A stretch of 64,000 nucleotides of DNA, taken from NCBI GenBank assembly GCA_016713405.1, contig JADJPF010000011.1, forward strand, positions 149,285 to 213,284. The letters run 5' to 3'. Source of the stretch: Blastocatellia bacterium (GTDB lineage Bacteria > Acidobacteriota > Blastocatellia > Chloracidobacteriales > JADJPF01). Made by a program: the position numbers and the translations under genes. The notes below the pieces were generated by a model that ran no database searches, was not told where the DNA came from, and was given only the letters and a program-made list of their open reading frames with translations. Position 1 is the stretch's first letter, and every line of letters starts with the position of its first letter. Positions 27,382 through 35,659 of the stretch are shown here, one piece after another.

Positions 27382-28125
27382 TTACGGTATAAGGCTAATT
27401 TTATTACTTTTAAGAGAAGCGTTTTTTATTACTAAAGTTTTAGCTAGTTTGTCATGCCAACCTTGCTGTTTTCTATCCCAAAGTAACCATAAAAACCCTA
27501 AAGCAAAAGCAATTGTAGCAATAAAATAACCAAAAGTGTGTCTAATAATTATTTGGCTTGCTTTTGCACGGCTCTGATCAACACTAATAATTCGGATACC
27601 AACAAGTTGTTTGCCAATAGTTTGACCTTTAATACTAGCTAAGATTAAAAAATTGTAGATCCAACCTCCTATTACTACTACTAAACCTATTTTATTAATA
27701 ATTGCTTGATAACTAATAAACTTAGTAGCAATTAGTGTAATAAATAACATGAGCATCAGCATTAAAATTAGATCTAGCATAAATGCACCTAATCTTAATC
27801 GAAACCCTGCTTGCTCAAAAGAGCCTACTAAAGCATTAGTAGGAGGGGCAATAAGATTAGCGGAAAAATTTTTGGCTATTTGAACTACAGATATAGATTT
27901 TTTTTTGGTTGTACTGGGTGCTACAACTTTTTGTGCTGATAAAGATTCTGCTTTTGATATCAAAAGTTCAGCAACTGGCAATTTAGTCTCAGGTTTTGGG
28001 TTGCTTAACTCTCCATTACTATTCTTTAGAATTTGGTTAATGGATGTAGGCGTACCACACATTCGACAAAACTTTGCCCGCTCAGTTAGAGAATTTTTAC
28101 AGTTTTGGCACTGCTTTGCCCTCAT
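27382..28125 (-). CDS. Zinc-ribbon RDD-family membrane protein
   Basis: The 247-residue protein has a zinc ribbon (C6, C9, C20, C23) at the N-terminus, a linker, and a C-terminal RDD domain with three membrane helices (first with FRLRLGAFMLDLILML, then a helix before KGQTIGKQLVGIRI, then a third helix). RDD proteins are poorly characterised; some have been linked to ion transport. The ribbon resembles those in neighbouring kinase, FHA and PP2C proteins, suggesting a shared interaction module. Spacing of 23-60 bases to both neighbours suggests cotranscription. Confidence 0.87.
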   Translation of the reverse strand: MRAKQCQNCKNSLTERAKFCRMCGTPTSINQILKNSNGELSNPKPETKLPVAELLISKAESLSAQKVVAPSTTKKKSISVVQIAKNFSANLIAPPTNALVGSFEQAGFRLRLGAFMLDLILMLMLMLFITLIATKFISYQAIINKIGLVVVIGGWIYNFLILASIKGQTIGKQLVGIRIISVDQSRAKASQIIIRHTFGYFIATIAFALGFLWLLWDRKQQGWHDKLAKTLVIKNASLKSNKISLIP

Positions 28126-28184
28126 AAATTAAGTAACTTTTATATAAAAACTTGTTAAAGGTACTAACTATAGATTTAGGACTA

Positions 28185-29531
28185 TTACCCAATAACAAAT
28201 TTTAATACTGTTTCCCCTAATCGAATCTCATCACCATTTTGCAGTACTCTAGGCTGTTTTGGGTAAAGCTTAAATGTCCCGTTTACAATAGTTCCATTGA
28301 CACTAGATAGATCTTCAACTAAAAATTGTCCGCCCTCTCTATAAACACGAGCATGACGACGAGATACTTTAGTCTCTGGATCATAAGTAGATAAATCAAC
28401 TTCTGGGAAAATCCCAGTATGAGGATCCATTCTACCAATTAGGTTAGTATCTTTATCAAGAATAAAGGATGCCGACATATCAGAATTATTCATAAGCACT
28501 AGTTTAGCTGTTAGCTTGACTGGACTAGGTGTAGCAAGGGGTTGTCTAGCTCCACAGTGGGCGCAAAAAAGGTCATCACTAGCAATTTTTTGCCCACAAT
28601 TACCACAAAATACTTGTCCAGAAGTTTCTGCACTAAAACTAGGTGCAGGTTTCATAGCCTGACCGCTATCTAAAAGCCTTATATGTTCTTCTAAGGCTTT
28701 TTTCATATCTAAAGCATTTGTAAAACGCTTTTCAGGTTTATGTTCAACAGTTCTGGCAATAATAGCATCCATGCCAGGTGTAATATTAGGATTAATTTGT
28801 CTAGGACGAGGATTTTTAGAAAAATCAAAAATCAGCAATGGATTATCTTGAGGGTCTGCACCTGTAAGTAAATGAAACATTGTCGCGCCTAGGGAATAAA
28901 TATCTGAACGAGGCTCAACTTTACCAGAAAAAAGCTCTGGAGGGGCATAACCCATTGTTCCAATTGCAGTTACACCTTTTTGTGTTGGTGAAACAAAACG
29001 AGCAATCCCAAAATCTACTAACATAATACGATTGGTTTTATCATCAATCATTAAGTTAGCGGGTTTTAAGTCACGGTAAATTATTGGAGGTTGTTGACAG
29101 TGAATATAACTAAGTACATCACAGGCTTGAACTGCCCATTCTGCAACAGTACGTTCTTCTAAACGCCCTGTTGGAGACATCTTTAACCGGCTTGCTAAAT
29201 CTCCTCCGCCTATAAATTTCATTACTAAATAGTAGCGGCCTTCAGAAACAAAATAATCATAAATAGTAGGAATAGAAGGATGCTCTAAACTAGCAAGTAA
29301 TTGGGATTCCCTCTCAAAATCTTCAACAGCTTTGCGTCGGTGATTATCATCAGAAAACATTTCTATCATTTCTTTTACTGCACGCAAAGCATCTGCCAAG
29401 CGTTTGTCTCGTGCCATGTAGACATTTCCCATGCCACCGCCACCAACGCGCTTGACAATCAGATATCGCCCAACTAACATTACACCGGCTTCTAGTTGGG
29501 CATTAGGGTTTTTAGTCTTGTTCCTTGACAT
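28185..29531 (-). CDS. Ser/Thr protein kinase with zinc ribbon and FHA domain
   Basis: The 448-residue protein has a Hanks-type kinase (about 23-280): glycine loop GGGGMG at 30-35, Lys53, YRDLKPAN with catalytic D154 (Tyr replaces the usual His), DFG at 173-175 and GTMGYAPPE. After a linker comes a zinc ribbon (C309, C312, C323, C326), then an FHA domain (about 363-446, GRMDP and SRRHARV). No membrane helix is seen. An FHA in cis can bind the kinase's own phosphothreonines or recruit substrates. It is the predicted writer of the local phospho-circuit, adjacent to FHA and PP2C proteins. Confidence 0.94.
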   Translation of the reverse strand: MSRNKTKNPNAQLEAGVMLVGRYLIVKRVGGGGMGNVYMARDKRLADALRAVKEMIEMFSDDNHRRKAVEDFERESQLLASLEHPSIPTIYDYFVSEGRYYLVMKFIGGGDLASRLKMSPTGRLEERTVAEWAVQACDVLSYIHCQQPPIIYRDLKPANLMIDDKTNRIMLVDFGIARFVSPTQKGVTAIGTMGYAPPELFSGKVEPRSDIYSLGATMFHLLTGADPQDNPLLIFDFSKNPRPRQINPNITPGMDAIIARTVEHKPEKRFTNALDMKKALEEHIRLLDSGQAMKPAPSFSAETSGQVFCGNCGQKIASDDLFCAHCGARQPLATPSPVKLTAKLVLMNNSDMSASFILDKDTNLIGRMDPHTGIFPEVDLSTYDPETKVSRRHARVYREGGQFLVEDLSSVNGTIVNGTFKLYPKQPRVLQNGDEIRLGETVLKFVIG

Positions 29532-29628
29532 ACTCTCCTCGGCAAATCTAATTGTTGCCGTATCCTAAACAGGGCGTATTTAGTAATGGAAACTAAAAAG
29601 CTTTTTATAATTTGTGTGATAATTTGGC

Positions 29629-30384
29629 TTATTCTACCACAAATTTTAAGAAAGTCTTACCAACAATAATTTCATCACCATTATTAAGAGGGTGGCGATT
29701 ACCTGGCAAAAGCCGGCGACCACGATTTATAAAAGTGCCATTAGTGCTTCCTAAATCCTCTATTAAGTATTGTCCACTTTGATGAATAATACGGGCATGA
29801 CGACGAGATACTTTTGCTTCTGGATCGTCTTGATCTAGATCGACATCTGGAAAAATCCCTCCATCAGCATCCCAACGACCAATATTTGATTCAGAATCAG
29901 TCAACATAAACTCTTTTCCTATTGTGCCGCCACGTTGAATAATTAATTTAGCCCTAGAAGCAGCTTTTCCATAGGTTTGTGCTGCATTATTAGCAGGCAT
30001 AACACTGGGATCGCTGGTCATAGGTGGCGATAAAGGCGCATTAGAAGCCATGGCAGATGAATAGGGGGGGGCCGTTTTTGGTATTCCCGCTGGAGCAGAA
30101 AAAGATGGTGGTGCAGGCGGCTCTGGCACAGTTTTGTTATTAGTAAGAGAATTTGCTCTAGGCAATACACCTCCACTTTGTGGAGGGACAGGAGGGATTG
30201 GTGGACGTGACATTGGCGGCATTTGAGGCATACCTGGCATTGGTGGGACAGATTGAGGCATTTGTGCCATTGGTTGTGGGCTTGCAGCAGGTGGAGGTGC
30301 AAAACTAGTTAATTTTGTTCCACATTCATCACAGTACTCTGAACCATCTAAATTATCTGTTCCACAATTAGTGCATCGAATCAT
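29629..30384 (-). CDS. Zinc ribbon-FHA adaptor protein
   Basis: The 251-residue protein has a zinc ribbon (C4, C7, C18, C21), a Pro/Met-rich disordered linker (about 28-145) and a C-terminal FHA domain (about 160-250) with GRWDADG and the phosphothreonine-binding SRRHARI. The FHA is similar to that of the kinase just downstream, including the pre-motif FPDVDL(D) and PEAKVSRRHAR, so one probably arose from the other. It has no catalytic domain and should act as a phospho-dependent adaptor. Confidence 0.9.
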   Translation of the reverse strand: MIRCTNCGTDNLDGSEYCDECGTKLTSFAPPPAASPQPMAQMPQSVPPMPGMPQMPPMSRPPIPPVPPQSGGVLPRANSLTNNKTVPEPPAPPSFSAPAGIPKTAPPYSSAMASNAPLSPPMTSDPSVMPANNAAQTYGKAASRAKLIIQRGGTIGKEFMLTDSESNIGRWDADGGIFPDVDLDQDDPEAKVSRRHARIIHQSGQYLIEDLGSTNGTFINRGRRLLPGNRHPLNNGDEIIVGKTFLKFVVE

Positions 30385-30927
30385 TAAAAAAATCAGCGCA
30401 GTAAACCTCGATGGTGATTTATGAGGATAACGCGCCGCCTCCTTTTTACTGAATAATCGACTATTACGCGAACCTTCTTATTTAATTAATGCAAGCAGTT
30501 GGTTTATTTTTAGCTTAAATTTAATAAAACACCCAATGTAAATTTTAGAAAACTTTAGTGGGAAGAAAAGATTTTAGCAAATAGATTATAAAATAGTTTT
30601 CTTTTTCCTAAAACAAATGAGTTTTAAAAACTTGTTTTAATTTAAGCCAATAATAAAAATTAAGCAAAAATTCTTTATTTAAAATTTTAACTATTAAAAA
30701 CTGCTTTAACTTAAGACACTACTAAAAGCTAGGAGTATTATCAAGATTACTGTTGTTATGATAATTGTCTCTAACTTTTTCGGCAATAGACTTCAACTGA
30801 TTTTCAAAAGTTTTTATTAAATAAATACTAGAGATCTTACTAGGTAAATAAACTTTTGAAATATAAACCTTAATCAAAGCGGAGTATTGTATAGAAATCC
30901 AAAAAATTTTTCTTCCCTATTTGGCTG
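30385..30927. promoter_or_regulatory. 543-base AT-rich gap inside the signalling run
   Basis: No gene or strong hairpin is visible. It lies between two same-strand genes, upstream of the FHA adaptor, so it should contain a promoter for the downstream five genes. A GC-richer patch at about 30430-30475 contrasts with the AT-rich remainder. I cannot assign promoter boxes. Confidence 0.4.
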
Positions 30928-32724
30928 TTAATCTACTTTAATCACAATTACAGAAATATTATCGTCCCCACCCTTAGCATTAGCAGCAACTATTAGTTCT
31001 TTAGTAATTTGCCAGGGGTCAGAATGTTTTTTTATTATAGAAGTGATTTCATAATCTGAAAGCATAGTAGTAAGACCATCACTACAAAGCAAAATTATAT
31101 CTCCACGTTTAATTAAACGAGTGACTATATCTATTTCTAAATCATCTCGGCTACCAATTGAACGATAAATAATATTACGGTGAGGGTGAAACCTAGCTTC
31201 TTCTTTGGTCAATTCCCCTCGGCGCACCATACGTTCTACCAAAGAATGATCTTCTGTTATTTGATCTAAGTGGTCATTGCTTAAAATATAACAACGGCTA
31301 TCGCCAACTTGACCAATAGTTAAAATATTTCCTACTAAAAGAGCAGCAGTGACAGTTGCTCCTAGTCCACGAGTAGAAGGATGATAATGGGCATAGTCTA
31401 ATACTTCACTATTTGCATGTAAAATCGCGCTAGTAATTAATTGGGGTGCGCGTATATTTGCGCCCATATCGTTAGTTAGGGAAAGAGAACCTGTCTGTGT
31501 AGATTCTACTAGAAGACTTGTAGTAGTGGATTGTAAAGAAGCAGAGATTAATCTTTCTGTCACCCATTCAGCAATTGCTCTTACTGTTAAACGAGAAGCT
31601 ACTTCACCAGCCGCTTCTCCACCCATTCCATCAGAAACTATATAAAGACCCATATGAGTATTTATTGATTCAAAACATTGTTTTAATTCTTGAATCAAAA
31701 CACTATCTTCATTTATTTCTCTATGTCGCCCAATATCGCTAGCATGTGCCACTTGTATAGCTGTTGGTGTACCAAGAGCAGCCAAGGCAAATTTCATTTC
31801 ATTAACAGAATTATATCTATCATTTGGTTCAACGGCTAAAGCTCGTAAAATTAAACGCTCAAAAGATGGAGAAACTATTGCTTGAGGGTAAAGCTGGTAA
31901 GGTTTATTAAAAGTAGCTTTTGAGTTTGTGTTAGATAAAGTTTCACCTGTAAGTAACCAATATAGAATAGCCCCTATAGAGTAGATATCAGACCTTTTAT
32001 CTAAAATAGATTGTTCATTAAGTAAGTAAAGTTCTGGTGCAGAAAACCCTTCTGTAATATAAATAGGATTAATTATTTGGTAGCGTTTAAGAGGACGTAC
32101 CCGATCAAAATATATAACTTTAACAAGACCTTGATTATCGATTACTAAACTATTAGGTGTTAGACCATTATGAACTAAGCGTTGACGATGAAAATTATCA
32201 GCAATTTGACAAAGCTGTATGCCTATTTGTCTTGCTTCTGTTTCAGAAAGTTTAGAGCATTTATTAAGCAAATGCCCTTCTACCCTTTCTAATACTAGAT
32301 AGGCTGAATCTTCGCTAGTAAAATAACTATGCGCTCTTAGTATTCCTGGAGAATTAAATCTTGCTAATAAGTGAAACTGTTGATAAAACGGACTTTTTTC
32401 TTTGTTTGTATCTGAGCTTATAGAATTGTTGCCTATAGTTTCTAACCCTAAGTTAGCTAATGGGTCAGCATTAGATATTGGGCAAACAGCCATAGTATAA
32501 CGTTTAGTTGGATCAGTTTTTTCGTATACGTAATGGTATTTTATGTTGCCATTTTCTAAAAATAAGCCTTCGATAACAAATTGATCTTCGGCTATGGAGG
32601 TGAGGTTTTTATCTAAAGATTTTTTGGTTTGAGCCAACGTTGGTTCTAGCGTTTCTCCACATTTTTTGCAATTAACTGCATTTTCTTCGTTGTCTGTAAA
32701 ACCACATAAAGGACATTTTTCCAT
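30928..32724 (-). CDS. Zinc ribbon-pseudokinase-PP2C phosphatase fusion
   Basis: The 598-residue protein has a zinc ribbon (C4, C7, C19, C22), a kinase-like domain (about 48-315) and a C-terminal PPM/PP2C phosphatase (about 325-598). The kinase domain lacks catalysis: no glycine loop, AVCP at 79-82 in place of the ATP-binding lysine, HNG at 185-187 in place of HRD, and FDR at 206-208 in place of DFG. The phosphatase keeps its metal ligands (D340, D365, D549, D587/588) and should be active. A pseudokinase could position or regulate the phosphatase, making this the eraser for the kinase at 28185. It is cytoplasmic, with no membrane helix. Confidence 0.93.
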   Translation of the reverse strand: MEKCPLCGFTDNEENAVNCKKCGETLEPTLAQTKKSLDKNLTSIAEDQFVIEGLFLENGNIKYHYVYEKTDPTKRYTMAVCPISNADPLANLGLETIGNNSISSDTNKEKSPFYQQFHLLARFNSPGILRAHSYFTSEDSAYLVLERVEGHLLNKCSKLSETEARQIGIQLCQIADNFHRQRLVHNGLTPNSLVIDNQGLVKVIYFDRVRPLKRYQIINPIYITEGFSAPELYLLNEQSILDKRSDIYSIGAILYWLLTGETLSNTNSKATFNKPYQLYPQAIVSPSFERLILRALAVEPNDRYNSVNEMKFALAALGTPTAIQVAHASDIGRHREINEDSVLIQELKQCFESINTHMGLYIVSDGMGGEAAGEVASRLTVRAIAEWVTERLISASLQSTTTSLLVESTQTGSLSLTNDMGANIRAPQLITSAILHANSEVLDYAHYHPSTRGLGATVTAALLVGNILTIGQVGDSRCYILSNDHLDQITEDHSLVERMVRRGELTKEEARFHPHRNIIYRSIGSRDDLEIDIVTRLIKRGDIILLCSDGLTTMLSDYEITSIIKKHSDPWQITKELIVAANAKGGDDNISVIVIKVD

Positions 32725-32844
32725 GAACTAGTTGACCTATAAAGTCTTATATTAATGGCTAGTAATGATATTTGACCCGTTTGTTTTCAAGAAAAGTAAG
32801 GATAACATAGAGCTAAAAAATACACAGCTATTTTTCCCTACCAT

Positions 32845-34332
32845 CTAAGATTTTAAGTTAAGCAAAAACTCTATTTCTAATGGTTCAATTATTAAATCGC
32901 CTAAAGATAATTGTTGAGCAAACTCCGTTAAATTATAACGAGTTCCTTCATTCCACATTTCTTTTAGCAAATTACCTGCACGCACACTTTGCCACCATTT
33001 ATAACCAAAATGAGTCTTAAAATAATCTCTTAACATTGTCTCAAAACACATCGCTCTTAAGTAATTAGCTATGTATAGATTATCTAAGTAATCTGTTAAG
33101 TATTCTGACTTGTCAGCATAAAAAAGTGTTGCTTGAGAAAGTTCATTGCTATAAAGTTCTGCTGCTTGATTAAGACCTTTGCTATGTAAAGATATTTCAT
33201 AATTTAACTTTGCAGCATAACTACGAATTAAATAAAGTTTAGTAAGTAAATTAGCAGTTTGTAATTCACTAGATTCTCTTTCATCTAACATTTGTTCTAG
33301 CCAAAAAGGTTCATTAATTAAATGACGAAATAAAAAACCATAGCTTTCTATTAAACCATTATCGCCAGCATACTTAAATTCTGGTATTAAAGCACTTGAA
33401 TTAAAAGCAAAATATTGTGATTTTCCTCGTGCTTGAAAAACAGACTGATATTTTCTTACTCCATTACCAGGCTGATAAACAACCTTAATTTCATTTGGAA
33501 TAACAACAGGTAAGCAAAAAGTTCCTACTTGCTTTCCTACTTGTAGAATGGGGTTAAGATAAATATTTTTTTGTTGTGTAGGCCAAATATTTAAGTTTGT
33601 TAATGTTTCTTGAAAAGATAAATTTAAGATTCGAGACGGAAATAAATCAATAAAATTTTCTTGTTTAGTAAATTGTAAAATATCAGCCTGGCTTGCTTCT
33701 TCTAAAGGTAATCTTAAATTTATGGATAAAAACCGCTTTAAGTTTATGCTATAAATTTTTTCTGTATCTGCTAAGAATTTTTGAAATTGGTTGTTTAAGG
33801 CTAAATAATCTATCCCATTTATCTTGGATAGCATTTCTAAATAGCTGCTATAGCCAAGAAGCTGCGAACCTTCATGTAATTTTTCTATACGTTCAGCTTT
33901 TAAGTCATTAATACTACTAAGTGCAGAAAGCTTTTTCTGATATATTTCTTGTCGGTTTTTATGGTCAAGCTCATGGTTTAATAAGCTGTTGACATTACTT
34001 AAAAGTATTTTTTGACCTTTCCAAGTAATGTACAAACGACTTTCAGCATTAGCAATTTCTTGAGTGAGGTGTTTAACTTTTAGATTTAGATATTGTTCGC
34101 TAGCAAAAGCAATTAAGTTGAATAAAGCTTTGCTTTTAGTTTGGTAATAAGGGTCGGTTTCTGAATATTCTTTTTTTAGTGATTCAATTACAGATAAAGT
34201 AAATAAATCGCTATACCTATTATAGATTTCTATTGTAGGGAAAGCTACCTTTTGTCCAGAAAGGAAAAAATATCTGGTACGGTTTAAGTTGATGTTAAAA
34301 TCGACAAATTCCCGACGATACTTATCTAACAT
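32845..34332 (-). CDS. Helical protein, possible inactive M3-like peptidase homologue
   Basis: The 495-residue protein is mostly helical, with no signal peptide. A C-terminal region (Y295QSVFQARGKSQYFAF, then EFKYAGDN and ESYGFLFRHL) resembles the layout of M3/M32-type metallopeptidases, where L-HExGH-xxHFA is followed by GDN-x-x-x-E-x-x-x-F-L-F. Here the zinc motif would be replaced by QARGK (300-304) while the late glutamate (E329) and aromatic pattern remain. If the alignment is right it has lost catalysis. An HELDH at 120-124 is in the wrong place and is probably chance. The assignment is tentative; the alternative is simply unknown. Confidence 0.6.
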   Translation of the reverse strand: MLDKYRREFVDFNINLNRTRYFFLSGQKVAFPTIEIYNRYSDLFTLSVIESLKKEYSETDPYYQTKSKALFNLIAFASEQYLNLKVKHLTQEIANAESRLYITWKGQKILLSNVNSLLNHELDHKNRQEIYQKKLSALSSINDLKAERIEKLHEGSQLLGYSSYLEMLSKINGIDYLALNNQFQKFLADTEKIYSINLKRFLSINLRLPLEEASQADILQFTKQENFIDLFPSRILNLSFQETLTNLNIWPTQQKNIYLNPILQVGKQVGTFCLPVVIPNEIKVVYQPGNGVRKYQSVFQARGKSQYFAFNSSALIPEFKYAGDNGLIESYGFLFRHLINEPFWLEQMLDERESSELQTANLLTKLYLIRSYAAKLNYEISLHSKGLNQAAELYSNELSQATLFYADKSEYLTDYLDNLYIANYLRAMCFETMLRDYFKTHFGYKWWQSVRAGNLLKEMWNEGTRYNLTEFAQQLSLGDLIIEPLEIEFLLNLKS

Positions 34333-34364
34333 TGGCTTAAAGTAGATTTAATTATGTATTCTCT

Positions 34365-34916
34365 TTATTTTAATGACCCTAAAGCTTCATCTAGGTGATC
34401 TATTTCTGCTTCAGTGTTGTAGTGTACTAAACTAATTCTTACTGCTCCACCTTTATCTTCTAAGCCTAAGCGCAACATTGGTTCTAGCGCGTAATAATTA
34501 CCTGACCAAACATTGATTCCAAAACTAGCAAGTTTAATAGCTACTTCTTTTGAAGAATATTTATCAACTGTAATAGCAAAAGTTGGCACACGTTCATTTA
34601 AGCGGTTTGGATCAGTAATTCCGTAAACTTTTACATTTGAATGCTTAGCAAAAACATCTAGTAATTTTCTTGAGAGAATTTTTTCATATTCCTGAATGCC
34701 GTTCATTGCTGTTTGCAATAATTTTTTACGGTTTAAGCTAGCTGAGTTTTTCCAGCCTAGCAAACTAGGGACAATTTGCAAATATTCCAACGCTCCAAGC
34801 GTTCCTGCAATACCTTCATGGTTTTGTGTTCCAACTTCAAATTTATCAGGAATAATATTTTTACAGTTCTTAAATGAAAAGTTTTTAGTTCTTCCATCAA
34901 ATGACGACGGCCCCAA
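34365..34916 (-). CDS. Cysteine-desulfurase-family PLP enzyme, C-terminal fragment (frameshifted)
   Basis: This is the C-terminal domain of the class V aminotransferase family gene that starts at 35605. The coding part begins at about 34880 (NCKNIIPDKFEVGTQNHEGI, with the family's EVGTQNHEG substrate loop) and continues with a small-domain fold ending in RISLVHYNTEAEID. The ATG at 34916 lies before the frameshift and its first residues are out of frame. Restoring one A in the run at 34877-34880 joins it to the upstream fragment. Confidence 0.82.
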   Translation of the reverse strand: MGPSSFDGRTKNFSFKNCKNIIPDKFEVGTQNHEGIAGTLGALEYLQIVPSLLGWKNSASLNRKKLLQTAMNGIQEYEKILSRKLLDVFAKHSNVKVYGITDPNRLNERVPTFAITVDKYSSKEVAIKLASFGINVWSGNYYALEPMLRLGLEDKGGAVRISLVHYNTEAEIDHLDEALGSLK

Positions 34917-35605
34917 ATTACTCCAACATGCGGGCCAAAAGCTTTATAAGCTGAATAAACCAACACATCACAACCTAAAGATGAAACATCAATTACACCG
35001 TGTGGTGAATAATGAACCGCATCAACAAAACAAACTGCACCAACTGAATGAGCCATTTTTGCTACTTCAGCAACAGGGTTAATTGTTCCAAAAGCATTAG
35101 AAGCATAACCAACAGCTACTAAACAAGTTCTTTCAGAAATTTGTTTTTTTAAGCTTTCTAGGTTTATTGTCATATCATCAAGGTTAATATCTGCAAAACG
35201 AACCTTTACACCTCGTTCTGCTTCTAGTGCTAACCATGGGGAAATGTTTGCCTCGTGTTCAAGAGATGTAGTAATGATTTCATCTCCAGCCTGACAAGAG
35301 CGTCCAAAGGCACGAGCAAAAGCTTGTGTAAGCGTAGTCATATTTGGCCCAAAGGCTACTTCTTCCAAGTCTGTTGCTCCAATAAAATCGGCTACTGTTG
35401 CGCGGCATTTTTCTATTAATTTGTCTGATCGTTGAGCCGTTTCAAATACTCCTCCAGTATTAGAGTTAGAAGTAAGGAAATAATTGTTGACCTGATCAAT
35501 GCAATGGTGTGCTACTTGTGTTCCTGCTGCATTATCAAAAAATATTGTAGGACGATGACTAGATTTTAAAGATGGAAATTGTTGGCGAATAAGTTCTATT
35601 TTCAT
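34757..35605 (-). CDS. Cysteine-desulfurase-family PLP enzyme, N-terminal fragment (frameshifted)
   Basis: It has the class V aminotransferase core: FFDNAAGTQV, SLEHEANISPW with H117, VDAVHYSPH (D195) and the PLP lysine K221 in YSAYKAFGPHVG. The full protein resembles the VC1184-type desulfurase-like subfamily (TIGR01976) rather than housekeeping IscS/SufS. The ATG at 35605 fits the family start; a TTG twelve codons earlier (35641) is also open. True coding ends near 34877; the remaining residues to 34757 are out of frame. It lies just downstream of the bi-domain oxidoreductase gene. The substrate could be cysteine or another amino acid. Confidence 0.85.
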   Translation of the reverse strand: MKIELIRQQFPSLKSSHRPTIFFDNAAGTQVAHHCIDQVNNYFLTSNSNTGGVFETAQRSDKLIEKCRATVADFIGATDLEEVAFGPNMTTLTQAFARAFGRSCQAGDEIITTSLEHEANISPWLALEAERGVKVRFADINLDDMTINLESLKKQISERTCLVAVGYASNAFGTINPVAEVAKMAHSVGAVCFVDAVHYSPHGVIDVSSLGCDVLVYSAYKAFGPHVGVIWGRRHLMEELKTFHLRTVKILFLINLKLEHKTMKVLQERLERWNICKLSLVC

Positions 35606-35659
35606 GACAGCAATGCTAAGAAGATTTTTTGGAAAAATCAACTCTAGGGGAGAAGATTT

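Noticed and set aside
33961..33975. HELDH motif (residues 120-124) in the protein at 32845-34332 as a zinc protease site
   Set aside because: It lies in a charged helical hairpin far from the C-terminal region that resembles the M3 active site, and no third ligand follows at the right distance; likely chance.
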